Assembly: GCF_002631205.1 (NCBI RefSeq)
Contig: NZ_PDLO01000002.1
Coordinates: 620,001 to 684,000 of the forward strand
Direction of reading: 5' to 3'
DNA: 64,000 nt
Source of the DNA: Neolewinella marina
Lineage (GTDB): Bacteria > Bacteroidota > Bacteroidia > Chitinophagales > Saprospiraceae
How positions within the stretch are numbered: position 1 is the first letter of the stretch; each line of letters starts with the position of its first letter. A model generated the notes under the pieces. That model was not told the origin of the DNA. It was given only the letters and a program-made list of their open reading frames with translations, and searched no databases. Position numbers and translations under genes: made by a program. Positions 61,531 through 64,000 of this stretch are shown here, piece after piece.

Positions 61531-63840
61531 CTACCGGCCGCCGGTGGTCTCGGTGCCGAACAGCCCGAAGTCGAACGACAGGTTCTCGGCGTCGCCCGCC
61601 CGCTTTACCCGGATGGTCACGGTATTTTCTCCTTCGCGGAGCTGACTGAGGCTGTCGTCAATCCGCCGCACGTTGTAGTGGCCGAATCCACCCCCACCGG
61701 CCTTCACGTCCATCAGCAGCTCACCATTAAGGTAGACCACGAAATCCACCCGCTGGTTATAGAACTCCGCGAAGAGGTGCTGCGGCAGGCGATTTACACG
61801 AAAGCTACGGCTGAGGTACAGGAATTCGTCCACCGCCCACTGGGTGCCGCGGGGCTGGAAGAAGTCGGCGTAGGTAGCAAAGGGGCCATTGACCCTACGC
61901 ACCGGCGCGTCCTCCGGCAGCCGCCCGTCGGCCAGGAGGTCCTCCCCCTCCGCGGTGACCATTTGCCAAAGCTGCGGCTCCGTTTTTGAAGTCGGCAGCA
62001 GTACGCGGTGGCGCGGGGCTGCTGCGTAGAGGGGGGCGAAAAGCTCCGGCGAGCGGTTGGTATCCAGTTTCATCACCTTGCGGTCGTAGGTCATGAGTCC
62101 GTTCACCTCCCCTTCCACGTCGGTGGTCTGGGTATAGATGGCCGCGCCCAGCCCCCGGGCGCGCAGTCCGTACAGCGCCTCAATGAGCGAACGGAAGCCG
62201 GCGTTCAGCTCCTCCTGGTTGGTATAGCTCTGGTAGCCCCAGTTGCGCTTGTCCCACCAGAGGTGGTCGGGCACGACCAGTCCGAGGCCGCCGAACTCAC
62301 CGAGTACCGAGGCCCGGTTTTCTTCGGGAGCTTCCATGCCGGGGCCCGGGTAGAGGTGAGCGTCGTACATGTCTCCGACCCCGCGGTCGGTCCAGCCGCT
62401 CGGGGCGTCGACCAGGCGGCTGGGGTCGTAGGCCCGCGTCCAGTCGGCGATCCGCTCGGTGTCGTATTGCCCCCAGCCCTCGTTGAAGGGTACCCACACC
62501 ACGATGCTGGGAAAGTCGTAGAGGGCATCGATCATTTCCCGGTACTCCCGCTCAAAGTGGATGCGATCAGCGAAGGGTTGCCGGGCGTCGCGGGCGGCCT
62601 CCGGCGCTACGAAGGTGCGGTCGTGGATGTAGCCGCTGGGCATGTCCTGCCAGACGAGCACGCCCAGGGTATCGCAGGCGTGATAGAAGGTGGCGGGCTC
62701 GGTCTTGACGTGCTTGCGCAGCATGTTGAAGCCCCACTTTTTGGTCATTTCAATATCGAAGACCATCGCTTCGGGGGTGGGCGCGGTGTACAGCCCGTCG
62801 GGCCACCACCCCTGGTCGAGGGGGCCGAACTGGAAATAGGGTTGGTCGTTGAGCAGCAGAACGGTGTAACCGTTGGCGTCCTTGCCCAGGCTCACCTTGC
62901 GCATGCCCACGTAGCTATCCACCCGGTCCACTACCATGCCGTTCCTGTCGGTAAGGACTACTTCCAGCGGATAGAGATAAGGGTCCTCGGGCGACCACAG
63001 CCGGGCCTCCGACAGGGGCAGGCGCACGGCCGCGGACGCACTGCCGGCCACCAACGGCACCTCCTGCACGGTCACTTCGCTGCCGTCCGCCCGGGTCAGA
63101 CTCAGGCGGGCAGTGAGGTCGCGACTCAGGGGGCTGGTGAGGAGCTGGACATCCACCGCCGCTTCATCCACGTTCGGGGTGATGCGCAGGTCGGTGAGGT
63201 GATCGCCGGGCACCACTTCCAGCCAGACCGTCTGCCAGATGCCGGTGACGGGGGTATAGAAGATGCCGCCGGGTTCGTTGACCTGCTTGCCGCGGGGCTG
63301 CAGTCCCGCGTCGGTTGGATCCCATACGCGCACCGAAAGTTCCTGGGCTCCCCTGCCCTTCAGGTAGGGCGTCACGTCGAAGCTGAAGGGTACGTAGCCG
63401 CCTTCGTGGCCGCCGACCACCTGTCCGTTTACGTAGACCGTCGCGCGGAAATCCACCGCGCCGAAGTGCAGCAGCAGCCGCTCGCCGTCGGCCAGCCGGG
63501 GCGCCGTGAAGTTGCGGCGGTACCACAGGTAGTGGTCTTCCCCGACCAGCTTTTTCACCCCGCTCAGCTGGGATTCCACGGCGAAGGGAACCAGGATCTT
63601 GCCGTCCCACCGCGCCGGGGCCTGTGATTCGGCCACGGGTCGGATGGCGTAGTCCCAGGGACCGTTGAGGTTGGTCCAGCCCTCGCGGGTCATCTGGGGG
63701 CGGGGGTAGACGTCCCAGGGTTGGTTGCGGTTTACCTGGTCGGTCCAGGGGGTAGACAGATCAAAATCGAGTACGCCGCGTTCCTGGGCCACCAGGGTAG
63801 TTGCGGTGAACCAGGAGAGAACGAGCAGCAGGGTTCGCAT
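61531..63840 (-). CDS. Glycoside hydrolase family 2 protein, 769 aa
   Basis: A signal peptide (MRTLLLVLSWFTATTLVAQ) is followed by the GH2 sandwich domain (WDYAIRPVAESQAPARWDGK, HYLWYRRNFTAP, VYVNGQVVGGHEGGYVPFSF). An Ig-like domain and a TIM barrel then follow, with KWGFNMLRKHVKTEPATFYH and IVVWVPFNEGWGQYDTERIA, where the NE pair gives the acid/base glutamate. The nucleophile region is near SVLGEFGGLG. A C-terminal beta-sandwich follows. Substrate (galactoside, glucuronide or mannoside) is not clear. Confidence 0.9.
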   Translation of the reverse strand: MRTLLLVLSWFTATTLVAQERGVLDFDLSTPWTDQVNRNQPWDVYPRPQMTREGWTNLNGPWDYAIRPVAESQAPARWDGKILVPFAVESQLSGVKKLVGEDHYLWYRRNFTAPRLADGERLLLHFGAVDFRATVYVNGQVVGGHEGGYVPFSFDVTPYLKGRGAQELSVRVWDPTDAGLQPRGKQVNEPGGIFYTPVTGIWQTVWLEVVPGDHLTDLRITPNVDEAAVDVQLLTSPLSRDLTARLSLTRADGSEVTVQEVPLVAGSASAAVRLPLSEARLWSPEDPYLYPLEVVLTDRNGMVVDRVDSYVGMRKVSLGKDANGYTVLLLNDQPYFQFGPLDQGWWPDGLYTAPTPEAMVFDIEMTKKWGFNMLRKHVKTEPATFYHACDTLGVLVWQDMPSGYIHDRTFVAPEAARDARQPFADRIHFEREYREMIDALYDFPSIVVWVPFNEGWGQYDTERIADWTRAYDPSRLVDAPSGWTDRGVGDMYDAHLYPGPGMEAPEENRASVLGEFGGLGLVVPDHLWWDKRNWGYQSYTNQEELNAGFRSLIEALYGLRARGLGAAIYTQTTDVEGEVNGLMTYDRKVMKLDTNRSPELFAPLYAAAPRHRVLLPTSKTEPQLWQMVTAEGEDLLADGRLPEDAPVRRVNGPFATYADFFQPRGTQWAVDEFLYLSRSFRVNRLPQHLFAEFYNQRVDFVVYLNGELLMDVKAGGGGFGHYNVRRIDDSLSQLREGENTVTIRVKRAGDAENLSFDFGLFGTETTGGR

Positions 63841-64000
63841 AGAGAGAAAAGGTCAGCGGTGAAGGAAAGTCCTGAAAAGTAGCACATATCGCCCGTTTAC
63901 CCACCGCGTTGTCGCCCCGGAGCAACGGCGAAAGGGCTTCGGCCACGGTAGTCGCGGCGCCGTACTATCTTTTTGGCCGTTTACCCCTTTCCCGGCACCC
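63841..64000. other. Intergenic end of window, candidate GH2 promoter only
   Basis: These 160 bp contain no gene. On the minus strand TACTTTTC at 63874-63881 is one base from the TAnnTTTG box and lies 34 bp before the GH2 start. A plus-strand TATCTTTT near 63967 could start a gene beyond the edge. Both are weak. Confidence 0.3.

Noticed and set aside
62008-63627. 539-aa plus-strand ORF opposite the GH2 gene
   Set aside because: Antisense shadow; the minus strand carries signal peptide and catalytic motifs.

Overview
The window looks like chromosomal DNA from a GC-rich member of the Bacteroidota, most likely near the Lewinella/Saprospira group. This is an inference. It rests on the Bacteroidota-type promoter -7 box (TAnnTTTG) upstream of the rpsL, rplP and atpD transcription units, on the str/S10/spc gene order with no tuf after fusA, and on families common in that phylum (HYC_CC_PP-type, DUF6428, DUF3347, DUF2911, DUF6503 and DUF6660-like proteins). 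No integrase, transposase, phage gene, rRNA gene or CRISPR array was found.

Layout. 1-2.0 kb: end of a family 2 glycosyltransferase, a small HExxH zincin-like protein, then three tandem ~150-nt RNAs on the minus strand. Each folds as a class II tRNA with an enormous (~81-nt) variable arm. 2.2-10.9 kb: SET protein, MoxR ATPase, BCCT transporter, D-Ala-D-Ala dipeptidase-like lipoprotein, a CHT1-like choline/Na+ symporter, a proline-rich membrane-anchored protein, an HI0933-type flavoprotein and a MATE exporter. 10.9-26 kb: one long minus-strand str-S10-spc ribosomal protein cluster (rpsL to secY) with an internal promoter region before rplP and a strong terminator right after secY. 26.2-31.7 kb: ftsY with a degenerate HAD protein, an alpha/beta hydrolase, atpDC and an HD-domain phosphohydrolase.

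31.7-61 kb is a heavy-metal homeostasis island: a P1B-4 ATPase; DUF6428 plus ArsR behind a perfect palindrome; HYC_CC_PP protein, CusA, TolC, CusB and an HMA-AraC fusion regulator; DUF3347, DUF305 and a cysteine-rich four-helix copper-storage-like protein ending in a terminator; a multicopper oxidase fused to a CopB-like barrel domain; DUF2231, a 45-aa membrane peptide, DUF2911, CopA and a CopZ-like chaperone; an MFS transporter with two TACCCC-type inverted repeats upstream; PAP2 and GNAT genes; then a CDF exporter, a 66-aa protein, CzcB, a CzcA-TolC fusion and a DUF6660-like cysteine-rich protein. Together these would store copper in the cytosol (Csp), move it out (CopA, CopZ), oxidise it in the periplasm (multicopper oxidase) and export Cu/Ag and Zn/Co/Cd across the envelope (CusABC, CzcAB-TolC, CDF, P1B-4). 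A DUF6503 lipoprotein and a GH2 enzyme close the window.

The strongest candidate for something undescribed is the tRNA-like RNA array at 1408-1961. The three copies have compensatory base changes in the acceptor stem, the variable-arm helix and even the 51-nt spacer hairpin, so the fold is under selection. Also notable are three large nested palindromes placed around the Czc module, several gene fusions (CzcA-TolC, MCO-CopB, HMA-AraC, CusB-DUF3347), and unusual N- or C-terminal extensions on ribosomal proteins S17, S5 and S3.
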